A stretch of DNA of 64,000 nucleotides, from assembly GCA_002457435.1 (NCBI GenBank), contig NTLA01000008.1, positions 16,730 through 80,729 on the forward strand, read 5' to 3'. Positions within the stretch are counted from its first letter, which is position 1; each line of letters starts with the position of its first letter. Of the stretch, positions 42,328 through 52,088 are shown in pieces. Source of the stretch: Acidimicrobiales bacterium MED-G01. Lineage in GTDB: Bacteria; Actinomycetota; Acidimicrobiia; Acidimicrobiales; Poriferisodalaceae. The position numbers were made by a program, and so were the translations under genes. The notes beneath the pieces are model-generated. The model worked only from the letters and a program-made list of their open reading frames with translations, made no database searches and was not told the origin of the DNA.

Positions 42328-43791
42328 ATGACCGATGACTTAATGCTCAAAAGTGCAGCAGAGCTATCTCGCCTCGTACATTCGCGCAAAGTCAGTTCTC
42401 GAGAACTACTGGAGGAAGCCATTGGGCGATATGAAGCTTTTAATCCCAAAGTCAATGCCGTCAGCGGACACCAGATCGAAGACGCTCAGCTAAAGGCAAA
42501 TGAGGCAGATGAGGCGACAGCCCGAGGCGAATCCAACGGTCTATTCCACGGTCTTCCTGTGACAATCAAAGAGGCTTATGACTGGGTAGGTACGCCGTCA
42601 ACATGGGGTAATCCCGAATGGGCTGACAATTTCCCTGATTCCAACAGCCCGTCAGTTGACCGTTTAATGGGTGCTGGAGCCATCATTTGGGCGAAAACCA
42701 ACGTCCCGTTCATGTTGGGCGACTGGCAATCGTTCAACGAAATCTACGGCTGTACAAACAACCCGTGGGATCTCAATCGAACACCGGGTGGTTCCTCAGG
42801 AGGATCAGCCGTTTCTCTGGCCACCGGAATGTCAGCATTGGAGATTGGGAGCGACATCGGCGCCTCGATTCGAAACCCAGCGCACTACTGCGGTGTATTT
42901 GGGCATAAACCGACCATGGGTCTGATACCTCAAACGGGTCATGCTGCACCTGGAGTAGAAACAGTCGTTGATATTGCAGTGATGGGTCCGCTTGCTCGCA
43001 GCGCCAACGACCTGGATGACGCTCTTTCTGTGCTCGCTGGGCCAGACGGGTTTGACGCGAATGGGTATCGAATTGAACTACCCGAACCAAACAAAAAATC
43101 GCTTACCGACTACAAAGTTGGCGTGTTGCTCGACAGTCCGGCTTGCGCGACATCTACCGCCCTGATCGACCATTTACAGGAGACAGTTGATGATCTCGCA
43201 GGGTTAGGGGTCGAGGTGGTTCAGGCTGCACCTCAGATCGACCAGACCGAATTCTTTGAAAACTATTTGTTGTTGCTGCGAGCGACAAATGGTGTGTCGA
43301 TAGGAGATGAGGCGTTCAACAGGGCCTTACCGGGTCACGAAGGCTGGGAACGGGGGGAACGTAGCTACAGAAATCTGATTGATCATGCAGCACATATGAC
43401 TCACCGGGAGTGGTATGCGCTGCATCAGCAGCGAGAGTTGTATCGGAGAGATTGGTCGACCTTCTTCGAAGACTTTGATCTGCTCTTGTGTCCGGCAGCT
43501 GCGTCGACGGCTTTTGTGCATGATCATGAAGGAGAACGCCCCGATCGCACCATTGAAGTTGATGGTCGACAAGAACCCGTTGTCGACCAATTATTTTGGG
43601 CTGGTTGGAGTTGCAGCGTTTACCTGCCGAGCACAGTGGCACCAGTAGGTCTCATCGATGGTCTGCCTGTTGGATTACAGATCGTTGCGCCACACCTCCA
43701 CGACAGAAGATCCATTCATTTCGCGTCGTTACTTGAAGCCGAAATAGGCGGATTTGTGGCTCCACCCGGTTACGAGAGAATTGAAAGTTAG
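42328..43791 (+). CDS. amidase signature family hydrolase
   Basis: 487 residues with the Ser-cisSer-Lys triad: Lys81 in TIKEAY, cis-Ser156 in GGSSGGS and nucleophile Ser180 in GSDIGASIRNP. Closely similar in layout to the amidase at 52089-53531 (same GSDIG.SIR motif), suggesting paralogy. The -10 hexamer fixes the start. Likely hydrolyses an amide feeding the neighbouring aminotransferase or thioesterase pathway; substrate unknown. Confidence 0.92.
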   Translation: MTDDLMLKSAAELSRLVHSRKVSSRELLEEAIGRYEAFNPKVNAVSGHQIEDAQLKANEADEATARGESNGLFHGLPVTIKEAYDWVGTPSTWGNPEWADNFPDSNSPSVDRLMGAGAIIWAKTNVPFMLGDWQSFNEIYGCTNNPWDLNRTPGGSSGGSAVSLATGMSALEIGSDIGASIRNPAHYCGVFGHKPTMGLIPQTGHAAPGVETVVDIAVMGPLARSANDLDDALSVLAGPDGFDANGYRIELPEPNKKSLTDYKVGVLLDSPACATSTALIDHLQETVDDLAGLGVEVVQAAPQIDQTEFFENYLLLLRATNGVSIGDEAFNRALPGHEGWERGERSYRNLIDHAAHMTHREWYALHQQRELYRRDWSTFFEDFDLLLCPAAASTAFVHDHEGERPDRTIEVDGRQEPVVDQLFWAGWSCSVYLPSTVAPVGLIDGLPVGLQIVAPHLHDRRSIHFASLLEAEIGGFVAPPGYERIES

Positions 43792-43829
43792 ACGACAAAC
43801 GGACGCCACTTCTGGCAGCCTGTTAATTA

Positions 43830-44678
43830 GTGGACGACTCGATCGATGACTTACTCGACCTTCTGTCTCTTTCCGAACAAGGAGAGGCAAGATTTGTGGG
43901 GCGCGGCTCCGGGCATGCTGGCTACGGCTTGTTCGGCGGACATCAATTAGCGCAAGCGATTGTCAGCGCCTACCGCTCGGTAGATACAGAGCGCCGATTG
44001 CATTCCGTTCACGGCTTTTTTCTGCGCGGTGGCGATGGAAACCAAAGCATCAGCTATGACGTCGAAAGTATCCGGGACGGACGGGCGTTTTGTCAACGAC
44101 GCGTGACCGGCGTTCAAAACGACAAACAAATCTTCGATTTAACAGCCTCATTTCAAACTCCCGAAACTGGGCCGGGTGTGATCGCTCCCAAGCCACCTCG
44201 CGGCGTTGAGCCCCCTGAAGGGCTGCCTACCTTTGAGGAATGCATGCAAGCAGTCGGTCCTATCTTCGGCCAAGAATGGTCGGAGGGCCCTCGACCGGTG
44301 GAATACCGAATCGAGAATGCTCCGTGGGCCCCGAACGGACCCTCTGAACAAGGTGGCATCAATTTTTGGTTTCGGGCGCGGCGGCCCCTAACAGACGAAC
44401 CGGAAATTCATGCAGCGATCCTTGCCTACATGAGTGATGACTGTGTCGCTGACACCCTTCTGGTCCCGTATGGGCGCACTTGGGGCACCGAAGGGACCAT
44501 GTTGGTCAGCTTGGACCATTCGATGTGGTTTCATTCAGAAGCACGAGCTGATGAATGGATATACGTTGAGCAATGGCCAGTTGCAGCTTCAGGAGCTCGT
44601 GGTTTGGCGCAGGCCCGGATGTGGCAACATGGCGAACTCGTGGCCTCGGTAGCCCAGGAAGCCTTAACTCGTTTCTAA
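43830..44678 (+). CDS. tesB: acyl-CoA thioesterase II (TesB-like)
   Basis: 282 residues forming a double hotdog fold. GLFGGHQLAQAIVSA in the first half and SVHGFFLRGGDGNQSISYDVE mark TesB. The second half has YMSDDCVADTLLVPYG, SLDHSMWFH and the C-terminal QARMWQHGELVASVAQEAL that contains the conserved Gln. GTG start at 43830. Hydrolyses medium- or long-chain acyl-CoA. Convergent with the next gene, overlapping 4 nt. Confidence 0.92.
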   Translation: MDDSIDDLLDLLSLSEQGEARFVGRGSGHAGYGLFGGHQLAQAIVSAYRSVDTERRLHSVHGFFLRGGDGNQSISYDVESIRDGRAFCQRRVTGVQNDKQIFDLTASFQTPETGPGVIAPKPPRGVEPPEGLPTFEECMQAVGPIFGQEWSEGPRPVEYRIENAPWAPNGPSEQGGINFWFRARRPLTDEPEIHAAILAYMSDDCVADTLLVPYGRTWGTEGTMLVSLDHSMWFHSEARADEWIYVEQWPVAASGARGLAQARMWQHGELVASVAQEALTRF

Positions 44679-45532
44679 TCTTTGGCAGGAGTGCCGGTGA
44701 ACCACGTTCGTAGCGAGTCAGCCACGCGTTCCAAAGAAGCAAAACATCCGAAGTGACCGGAGTCGGCGAACACCTCCAGAGAACCTGAGGGGAGTCGTTC
44801 GGCTATTGATGCAGCGGCAGTTGATGGACGATCTAGGCCGGCGCCTCCGTATGCAACTAAGACATCCATTTTGACTTGAGGTAGATGGTCCCAGCCCAGT
44901 TGCAGGAATTGTTCGAATGCTTTTGATTCAAGTAGCGGGTCGCATGCCAGTTCTATCGAACCGTCGGAGCGGTCAACGAAACCGTGACGGACGTATGATT
45001 TCAGGCAATCCGGGTGTACCTCATTTAACGGTGGGCGAGTGCTGTACCTATCGACTACTTCTTGACGAGTCGGAAAAATCGATCGGCGACGTTTCGTCGC
45101 CTCTACGAAATCAATTGCTCCTGTAGGCCGATCTTCTGTGCGTTCGAAAAGAATCGGTTCATAAACCCATGCCCGCTCGAATGCACCGGGACGTGCAAGG
45201 CTTGTGAGGATGCTCGTGGCGCCACCCATTGAGTGGCCGACCACCCAGGCGTCTCGAAGATTGAAAGCATCCACCACCGATGCAAGGTCCGCGACCATAC
45301 GATGATCAAAAAAATCGATGTCTGAGGGATTGGTTGTTGCTCCGTGTGCGCGCAGATCGACACAAATCGCTCTGAATTCCGCGCCGATCCTTTCGATTAT
45401 TGGTTCCCACATCCTGGAAACAAGACCTGTCCCGTGGAGGAACAGCGTGGGACGCCCCGGGCCGCCATAATCGTGAACAGCGACTTGGACCTGATCTTCA
45501 GAAGAGACGAAATGGCTGTGGGGTTCGTGCAT
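44675..45532 (-). CDS. alpha/beta hydrolase (serine type)
   Basis: 285 residues. HGTGLVSRMW gives the oxyanion hole, GHSMGG the nucleophile elbow, and ADSGHFGCF the catalytic His. An extended lid lies between. Similar in organisation to 3-oxoadipate enol-lactonase-like and esterase members; no specific function assigned. Lies 13 nt after the CoA-transferase gene on the minus strand, likely in one operon of hydrolase, CoA-transferase, hydrolase. Confidence 0.85.
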   Translation of the reverse strand: MHEPHSHFVSSEDQVQVAVHDYGGPGRPTLFLHGTGLVSRMWEPIIERIGAEFRAICVDLRAHGATTNPSDIDFFDHRMVADLASVVDAFNLRDAWVVGHSMGGATSILTSLARPGAFERAWVYEPILFERTEDRPTGAIDFVEATKRRRSIFPTRQEVVDRYSTRPPLNEVHPDCLKSYVRHGFVDRSDGSIELACDPLLESKAFEQFLQLGWDHLPQVKMDVLVAYGGAGLDRPSTAAASIAERLPSGSLEVFADSGHFGCFASLERVADSLRTWFTGTPAKD

Positions 45533-45545
45533 ATATAAGAGCTAT

Positions 45546-46727
45546 TCAGGCCACGATATTTCGGGCGTGTAAATCGTCGATTTCGCTTTGACTGAGCCCC
45601 AATTGGGTAAGTATCTCGTCAGTGTGTTCACCTTTGCTTGGTGAGTGGCGAGTTAAAGCCGTTGGAGTTCCACTGAACTTTGCCGGCGGTTTCACTGTTT
45701 TGATTGGCCCCGCCGTGGGATGCATTTCGGTAATGATGATGTCGTTGTGAAGAACCTGCGGGTCGTCAAATACCTCCTGGCGCGAAATCACTCTGGCACA
45801 CGGAACATCTGCTGCCTCTAACGCTGACAACGCATCATTAGTCGACATAGTTGCGAGCGTTGCCGCGAATTCAGATCTTTGGGCGTCAGCATTTTGCAAG
45901 CGAGCGTCACGGGTAGCAAAGCGCGGGTCCTCGGCTAATTCAGGCCTCCCCAATGCTTCACAGGCGCCCTTGTACTGGTCAAAGTTCACCCAGTTGGCGG
46001 CAATTTGGCCGTCGACGGTATTCCATGGTTCATACCATTCGCTGTAGGTGGGCGCTGGGTCGCCTTCAGGGAGTGATTCGTTCCAGAAAACTTCCAACCA
46101 CATCCAGTGAAGCATTGCGTCGAGCAACGCGAGTTCAATGTGCTGACCCCCGGCTCCGTTGGAACGGGCGACTAGTGCCGCGAGCACGGCGTTTGCTCCA
46201 GCCATTGCTGTCGTTTTGTCAGCGACCACAGCCTTCACGTATGTCCCATTTTGGGCTTCCGCCATCCCTGAAATAGCTTGAATAATTGGGTCGTAGACAG
46301 GTCGATCCGCGTACGGTCCGTTTGGGCCAAAACCGGACACCGAGAGATATACCAAATCGGGATTGACCACAGACAAAGCTGGATAACCAATTTGCAGACG
46401 CTCTGCTACTCCCGGTCGAAAGTTCTGTATGAACACGTCAGCCTCTGAAACGAGTCGCAACAAAATATCGCGCCCTGTTTCGGAGCGAATATCGAGGTCC
46501 ATTCCCCTCTTATTTCGATGCATATGAACCCAGCAGCCAGACTGGTCTCCGCTAATCGCGCCGGTCATGCGCATCACATCGGGGACGCCGACTTTTTCAA
46601 CGAAAACCACTTCTGCCCCTAATTCAGCGAGCCAAGAACTCACCCACGGTCCAGCTACGGCGCTAGATACGTCAACGACTGTTATTCCTGCTAATGGGCC
46701 ATGGCTAGCTGCTTCTGTGTCCTTCAC
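45546..46727 (-). CDS. CaiB/BaiF family CoA-transferase
   Basis: 393 residues. ITVVDVSSAVAGPWVSSWLAELGAEVVFVEK, NPDLVYLSVSGFGPNGPYADRP and the GGQHIELALLDAMLHWMW region identify class III CoA-transferase. The GTG start lies 4 nt after the upstream hydrolase stop. Flanked on both sides by alpha/beta hydrolases in the same operon, which suggests CoA activation of an acid released from an ester or lactone. Confidence 0.9.
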   Translation of the reverse strand: MKDTEAASHGPLAGITVVDVSSAVAGPWVSSWLAELGAEVVFVEKVGVPDVMRMTGAISGDQSGCWVHMHRNKRGMDLDIRSETGRDILLRLVSEADVFIQNFRPGVAERLQIGYPALSVVNPDLVYLSVSGFGPNGPYADRPVYDPIIQAISGMAEAQNGTYVKAVVADKTTAMAGANAVLAALVARSNGAGGQHIELALLDAMLHWMWLEVFWNESLPEGDPAPTYSEWYEPWNTVDGQIAANWVNFDQYKGACEALGRPELAEDPRFATRDARLQNADAQRSEFAATLATMSTNDALSALEAADVPCARVISRQEVFDDPQVLHNDIIITEMHPTAGPIKTVKPPAKFSGTPTALTRHSPSKGEHTDEILTQLGLSQSEIDDLHARNIVA

Positions 46728-46731
46728 TGGG

Positions 46732-47529
46732 TCAGGCTCCGGGGTTCGAGTGTTTCGTGATGAAATCTACTGCCGCTCGGTTCCACCCTTTTGGATCGTG
46801 AGCGTTGACTGCGTGAGATGCCGGTAGGTCAACAATCTCAACCTGAGGGATGAGCTTTACCCGAGGCAAATGTTTTTGAAAGCGTTGCTCGTCGACGCCG
46901 TTGGTGAACAGAACTGGGACCGAAATCTCTTGCAACGAGTTTCCCAAAGGTAACGCGAAGTTCGTGATGCGAAACGAAGAAGAGATGCCTTTGGCGGAAT
47001 GCTCGCTGAATTCTTGATCTAACAAGCTGAGTGTTTCATCTGAGATGCGTTTCGAACGTCCCGGGTTGATCCAGCTGTCACGAAGGCATTCAACGCCCTC
47101 CTCATCGACCTGATCAGCAACTTTGCTTACCATTGTGCGATTGCGTTCCCGCCATTCAATGGGGTCAGCGAAGCCTGACGCCGAATTGGTGATGATCATC
47201 CCCGCGACCCTGTGTGGTCGCGCAACGGCGTAATGCATGACGAGTGCAGCACCCATTGATTGACCTACGAGCCAGACATTGTCGACGCCTAGTTCTTGGC
47301 GTATTCGATCGAATTCTTGAACGTACCCGGATGGTTCATATTGAGCAGGGTCACCCGGGCTGGGTGAACGCCCATGCCCCCACAATTCGATGACCACTGG
47401 CCGACAAACTTCTTGCAGAGCCGAAAGATTGTCATTCCAATAGGAACGACTGCCCAAGGCCCCGTGAACCAAAAGAGCAACTGGGCCATCGCCTTGATGG
47501 ACTACGGCATGTAATTGTTTGTCGTTCAC
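46732..47529 (-). CDS. alpha/beta hydrolase (serine type)
   Basis: 265 residues. LVHGALGSRSYW (oxyanion hole), ELWGHGRS, GQSMGA (nucleophile elbow) and the C-terminal LPASHAVNAHDP with catalytic His are visible. Resembles homologues of MhpC/PcaD-like hydrolases. GTG start. First gene of the hydrolase, CoA-transferase, hydrolase operon. Confidence 0.85.
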   Translation of the reverse strand: MNDKQLHAVVHQGDGPVALLVHGALGSRSYWNDNLSALQEVCRPVVIELWGHGRSPSPGDPAQYEPSGYVQEFDRIRQELGVDNVWLVGQSMGAALVMHYAVARPHRVAGMIITNSASGFADPIEWRERNRTMVSKVADQVDEEGVECLRDSWINPGRSKRISDETLSLLDQEFSEHSAKGISSSFRITNFALPLGNSLQEISVPVLFTNGVDEQRFQKHLPRVKLIPQVEIVDLPASHAVNAHDPKGWNRAAVDFITKHSNPGA

Positions 47530-47583
47530 TGGTAGCCATCATGGCATCACAAAGAAGGTAATTGTCCTATCGTCAAGCCGGAA

Positions 47584-48453
47584 TTAACCGGTAGCAGCGC
47601 TTTCGCGGAGGCCGAGAGTGGCATGAACAAGCAACACAGCGAGCACTAAACAACCTCCCGTTATCGCTCTACCCGAAATTGCTTCCCCAACGACCCAAGC
47701 TGCGAACAGTGGGCTTAGGGCCGTTTCTCCCAAGATCAGAAGTGCAGTTTCTGGGCTTGGTAGTAGACGACCACCCAAAGTGATGAGTGCCATAGCTGTA
47801 GGCAGAATAATCAGGCCAAGTAACAGTAATAGTGCGAAATCTTTGGAGGACAACGCAGCGCTGGTCCCCGCAAATGCCAAAACGATGCAACCTAAGAACC
47901 CGCCGCAGGCTGCAGTTGGCAGCATGTCGAGGTGCTTGTTCATCCTGATAATCGTTAGATTCGCCGAAAAGCCGAGGGAACAGCACAGGGCGAAAAGGTT
48001 CCCGTCATCAAAAAGTCCTCCCGCTGCACCGCCCACGGCTACGCCAACTCCGATCAAGGCGAAGGGCATCGAAATAATTGTCCGGCGAGCGACAGCGACT
48101 CCGGCTACGGTTCGGGTCCAAATAGCGGCCCAAAAGGGTGACAGGGCGAGTATTAACAACACATTTGATACAGGTGCGCGATCCACTGCTACCACGAAGA
48201 GAATCGTCCCTGAGCCGGACAAGATGCTGCTAACGATGCCCCATGGCCCAAGGGAGGTCACAAGGTTGGGAAGTCTGCGTTTGTAGCGACCGAGAAGGAA
48301 GATGCTTAACGAAAGTCCGAGCAGTCCTGTTCTCCACATAGCGTTGGTCATGCTCGAAGCGTCGACGAGCCGAACAAAAGTCGCATCTGGAATGATGGCC
48401 GCCACTCCGAGAGAAGTGAGTAGTAGACCTCGTCGATGTTCTGAAGTCGCCAC
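47584..48453 (-). CDS. EamA/DMT family permease
   Basis: About 289 residues with ten hydrophobic segments in two EamA repeats; LSPFWAAIWTR is in the first repeat and GETALSPLFAAWVVGEAISG in the second. The GTG at 48453 is chosen because it begins 2 nt after the stop of the small gene upstream and gives the standard length. A frame open back to 48603 only shadows that small gene. Probably exports or imports an amino acid or metabolite linked to the upstream FAD oxidase. Confidence 0.85.
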   Translation of the reverse strand: MATSEHRRGLLLTSLGVAAIIPDATFVRLVDASSMTNAMWRTGLLGLSLSIFLLGRYKRRLPNLVTSLGPWGIVSSILSGSGTILFVVAVDRAPVSNVLLILALSPFWAAIWTRTVAGVAVARRTIISMPFALIGVGVAVGGAAGGLFDDGNLFALCCSLGFSANLTIIRMNKHLDMLPTAACGGFLGCIVLAFAGTSAALSSKDFALLLLLGLIILPTAMALITLGGRLLPSPETALLILGETALSPLFAAWVVGEAISGRAITGGCLVLAVLLVHATLGLRESAATG

Positions 48454-48455
48454 TC

Positions 48456-48719
48456 TTAAGTTCGGTCCGACTGAATTGGAAACATTTCGCGAATTAATTG
48501 GCCAGCCACCGCACCGATGTGTGGGGGAGGCGGAAATGCGGAGGTCTCGTTGATTCTGTGGTGGGTGTGTTGAGGAGCATCTAATGGGATCGAATCCGTC
48601 CAACCTTGATGATCGAGGTGATGCAACAGGCCCACGACGTCACCGCTGGTGATTACCGCCTGGACCTCGTCGCTCATCTCTCCGGTGTTTTCTACTTTGC
48701 CAAACATTTTCGTGATCAT
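48456..48719 (-). CDS. conserved-context small protein of unknown function (87 residues)
   Basis: 87 residues. The ATG overlaps the stop of the FAD-dependent oxidase (ATGA) and its own TAA lies 2 nt before the DMT permease start, so it is tightly embedded in an operon. It is His-rich in the middle (LHHLDH, HTHH) with a PPPPHIGAVAG segment. No family recognised. Coding is supported by the coupling on both sides. Confidence 0.6.
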   Translation of the reverse strand: MITKMFGKVENTGEMSDEVQAVITSGDVVGLLHHLDHQGWTDSIPLDAPQHTHHRINETSAFPPPPHIGAVAGQLIREMFPIQSDRT

Positions 48720-51163
48720 GATCGAACCTTCGTGTTCGTAGGGTCGTAGAAACTCCTAATGCTTGGAGTCACTGTGCGTCTACGAGTTCCGATTTCGATC
48801 TGCCAGTCTCCAGAATCCAGCCAATTTTGATCGACGCCGCCTGGATTGTTGAGATAGGCCATCGATAGGCAACGATCTTGGGTGTGACTCCACATGCCAC
48901 CGGTGGTCCGCCCGACGTAAACGCCGTCCCGGAAGATGGGATCATCGTGGTAGCTGATGAGCTCCGGATCCTCAATTCGGAATTGGATAAGACGCTTTGT
49001 TCGAGGCTGTTCTTTTTGAGCCAACAGTGCCTCACGCCCTGTGAATCCGCCAGGTTTTTCCCATGCAACGGCGAAACCGAGGCCAGCCTCAAGCGGTGTG
49101 TCCTCGTCGGAAATATCGTGACCCCAATGTCGGTAACCGGCTTCCAAACGCAACGAATTCATCGCATGAAATCCGGCATGGCGTAAGCCGAAAGAATCAC
49201 CTGCGGCAACGATTTCCTCATAGACGGAAGGTGCTTGGTCCGCGGGGACGTACAACTCCCAGCCGAGTTCGCCGACATAACTCATGCGCAGCGCGTTGCA
49301 AGGAACACCTCTGATGTTGACCAGATTCATAGACCCGAAAGGGAAGGATTCGTCTGAAAGGTCGAGATTTAAGATTGTTTGCAACAGATCACGAGAGTGA
49401 GGACCCATCACACCTAAGACACTCCAGTCATCGGTGATGTCGGAGATCTCAACGGAGCGACCGCGGCAGGCGCGGCGCAGCCATGCCCAGTCGCGTGTTT
49501 GGGACGCAGCGCTCGTGACAACCCAGAACTCGTCGCTTGCGAGGCGAGTAACGGTCAGGTCGGCTTCAATACCACCTCTCTCATTCAGCCACTGGGTATA
49601 AACGCCCCTTCCGGGTGCAACATCAATCAAGTTGGCGCTTAGCTGTTCAAGAACCTCAAGAGCCTCTGACCCTCGCACGACGAACTTCGCGAAAGAACTT
49701 TGGTCGAAGAGTCCGACCGCGTTGCGCACGGCGTCGCATTCGGCTCGCATGTTGTCATGCCAGTTCTGTTTCCCATATGAATACTGATATTCACGAGTCT
49801 GACCGTCGTTGGCAAACCAATTCGGACGCTCCCAACCAGCTGTCTCGCCGAAAACGGCTCCAGCGTCGTCCAACGCTTCGTGGAGCGAACTTTTTCGCGC
49901 CCCTCGTGCTGACTCGTACTGTCTGAAGGGCCAATGCATTGCATACAAGAGACCCAACGACTCCGAGATTCGTTCGTCGAGGTAAGACGGGTCATTTTGG
50001 AAAGGGAAAGAGCGACGTATGTCGGCGCCGGAAAGATCCATCGGTGGATATCCGTCGACAATCCAGTCCGCGAGAACCCATCCAGCACCGCCAGCTGTTT
50101 GAATGCCAACCGAGTTGAAACCCGCTGCCACGAAGCATCGGTCAACTTCGGGTGACTCGCCTAGATAAAAGGTTCCGTCTGGTGTGAAGGCCTCAGGGCC
50201 GTTGAAGAATAGTTGCAGCCCAGCATCAGCTAGAGACGGCATTCGGCGGCACGCAGCTTCGAAGATCGGTCCGATGTGATCCCAATCTTCGGGTAGCGTC
50301 CCGAAACAAAAATCTCGAGGAATACCATCGAGGTTCCAGATCTTCGCTTTCGGTTCGAAGAACCCGGCCATGATCTTTCCGGTCTCTTCCTTGAAATAGG
50401 TGTAGTTACTGGGATCGCGAACTATCGGCATACCGCGCTCGGCGCCTTCAAGTGGTTCAGTAACGATGTAGAAGTGTTCACACGCTTGGAGGGGTACGTT
50501 CACTCCGATTGTCTCGGCAAGGTGGCGCGTCCACATTCCAGCAGCCATGACGACCGTTTCAGCTTCGACGATATGTCCGTCCTCGGTTTCTATGCCGATG
50601 CAGATGTCGCCATCCTTAAGGAGTCGTTGAACTGCAACTCCTTCGACGATTGTCGCTCCACCTTGGCGGGCGCCCTTAATCAACGCCATTGTTGTATCAA
50701 CAGGTGACGTCTGGCCATCTTTAGGAATGAATAGCGCTCCGACCAGGTCGTCGGTGCGTAACAAGGGCACCTTCTCTTGCAGCTCGTCCATATCGATTTC
50801 GCGAATGTCGACTCCAACAGTTGATGCCATCGAAATCCCGCGACGCATCTCTTCCCAACGCTCGAGGTCCGACGCAACCGAAATAGAACCTGGTGCCCGG
50901 TAACCAGTTGCTTGGCCAGTCTCGTCTTCAAGTTCTTCAAACAGACGATTCGAATACGTGGCCAGTCTGGTTAACGAGTGCGTCGGCTTGAGTTGGGACA
51001 CGAGACCTGCGGCGTGCCAAGTTGTCCCACCAGTCAATTGGCCTTGTTCTAAAAGGAGGACATCGGTAACTCCTCGTTTAGTCAAGTGATACGCGATGCT
51101 CGCACCAACGATGCCCCCACCTATGACTACTACTTGTGCTCGACCCGGCAGATCAACAGACAT
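48716..51163 (-). CDS. dimethylglycine/sarcosine dehydrogenase-like FAD oxidoreductase with GCV_T domain
   Basis: 815 residues. The N-terminal DAO domain has the FAD site VVVIGGGIVGASIAYHL (residues 11-27) and TTWHAAGL, where His50 matches the residue covalently linked to FAD in dimethylglycine dehydrogenase. FAO_M and C-terminal aminomethyltransferase (GCV_T, GCV_T_C) domains follow from about residue 430, with YVGELGWELYVP and EAGYRHWGHD near the folate site. Predicted to demethylate an N-methyl amine, passing the one-carbon unit to tetrahydrofolate. Confidence 0.92.
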   Translation of the reverse strand: MSVDLPGRAQVVVIGGGIVGASIAYHLTKRGVTDVLLLEQGQLTGGTTWHAAGLVSQLKPTHSLTRLATYSNRLFEELEDETGQATGYRAPGSISVASDLERWEEMRRGISMASTVGVDIREIDMDELQEKVPLLRTDDLVGALFIPKDGQTSPVDTTMALIKGARQGGATIVEGVAVQRLLKDGDICIGIETEDGHIVEAETVVMAAGMWTRHLAETIGVNVPLQACEHFYIVTEPLEGAERGMPIVRDPSNYTYFKEETGKIMAGFFEPKAKIWNLDGIPRDFCFGTLPEDWDHIGPIFEAACRRMPSLADAGLQLFFNGPEAFTPDGTFYLGESPEVDRCFVAAGFNSVGIQTAGGAGWVLADWIVDGYPPMDLSGADIRRSFPFQNDPSYLDERISESLGLLYAMHWPFRQYESARGARKSSLHEALDDAGAVFGETAGWERPNWFANDGQTREYQYSYGKQNWHDNMRAECDAVRNAVGLFDQSSFAKFVVRGSEALEVLEQLSANLIDVAPGRGVYTQWLNERGGIEADLTVTRLASDEFWVVTSAASQTRDWAWLRRACRGRSVEISDITDDWSVLGVMGPHSRDLLQTILNLDLSDESFPFGSMNLVNIRGVPCNALRMSYVGELGWELYVPADQAPSVYEEIVAAGDSFGLRHAGFHAMNSLRLEAGYRHWGHDISDEDTPLEAGLGFAVAWEKPGGFTGREALLAQKEQPRTKRLIQFRIEDPELISYHDDPIFRDGVYVGRTTGGMWSHTQDRCLSMAYLNNPGGVDQNWLDSGDWQIEIGTRRRTVTPSIRSFYDPTNTKVRS

Positions 51164-51275
51164 GGTTCGGTAAATCTAGACGCATCTTCTACCACCAGAG
51201 ATACTTCTTGACGCATCGCTGTGTTGACGGTGGAAAGATGTGGCAGCAGCCTTGCCGGGGGACAGGAGACAAAAG

Positions 51276-52058
51276 ATGCAGCTTGACTTAGACGGAAAAC
51301 GCGCAGTCGTAACAGGTGCCAGTTTGGGAATAGGCGCAGCGACTGTTCGGCTCTTATCGGATATGGGAGCAGAAGTTGAATTTTGTGCACGCAACAGGGA
51401 CGCCGTAGAAGATCTGGCGGCGTATCAACCGGCGCGAGACGGATCGGTAAACGGTCACGTGGCAGATATGGGCGATCGACAATCAGTTGAAGAGTTCTTG
51501 TCAGAAGTTAGTAACCGAGGACCTGTATCGATCCTGGTGAACAACGTTGGAGCCTCACCATCTCGCAACTTCCAATACATGAGTGACGAAGAATGGGCAG
51601 AGCTTCACGAACTCAACCTGATGTCAGCGGTGCGATGCACCAGACATTTCCTGCCTGACATGCGTGACCAAAAATGGGGTCGAGTGATCATGATCGCTAG
51701 CGGTGCAGCGAAATACCCTGGAGCGGCGCTGGTTGACTACGCGGCGACGAAGGCAGCGATGGTAGCAACCGGCAAGGCGCTAGCAGGAAAATACGGTAGG
51801 GATGGCGTGCTCGTAAATTCGGTGCTCCCTGGATTGATCCACACTGCTATGTGGGACCGAGCTGCTGGAGAAGTAGCGGATGCTGCTGGTACTTCTGCTG
51901 CGGAGATTCTCGCCAACAACTCTAAGAGCGTCCCAGTTGGACGCTATGGAAGCGCTGAAGAAGTAGCTAACGTGATCGCTTTTTTATGCTCCGATGCGGC
52001 GTCCTACGTTAATGGCGCTGCGATAGACGTCGACGGCGGCCAAGGCACTCACGTCTGA
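51276..52058 (+). CDS. short-chain dehydrogenase/reductase (SDR)
   Basis: 260 residues. TGASLGIG (13-20), NNVGAS, and the catalytic Tyr155/Lys159 in YAATK, with a preceding IASGAA serine. The C-terminal SYVNGAAIDVDGG is standard. AGGAG lies 7 nt before ATG 51276. Resembles 3-oxoacyl-ACP-reductase-like SDRs used in catabolism. Divergent from the FAD oxidase. Confidence 0.92.
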   Translation: MQLDLDGKRAVVTGASLGIGAATVRLLSDMGAEVEFCARNRDAVEDLAAYQPARDGSVNGHVADMGDRQSVEEFLSEVSNRGPVSILVNNVGASPSRNFQYMSDEEWAELHELNLMSAVRCTRHFLPDMRDQKWGRVIMIASGAAKYPGAALVDYAATKAAMVATGKALAGKYGRDGVLVNSVLPGLIHTAMWDRAAGEVADAAGTSAAEILANNSKSVPVGRYGSAEEVANVIAFLCSDAASYVNGAAIDVDGGQGTHV

Positions 52059-52088
52059 TTGTGTAGCGATATTGTCGGCCTTTAAATT

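Noticed and set aside
48454..48603. N-terminal extension of the DMT permease frame
   Set aside because: The extension is a shadow of the 87-residue gene in another frame. The GTG at 48453 gives normal permease length and a 2-nt junction.
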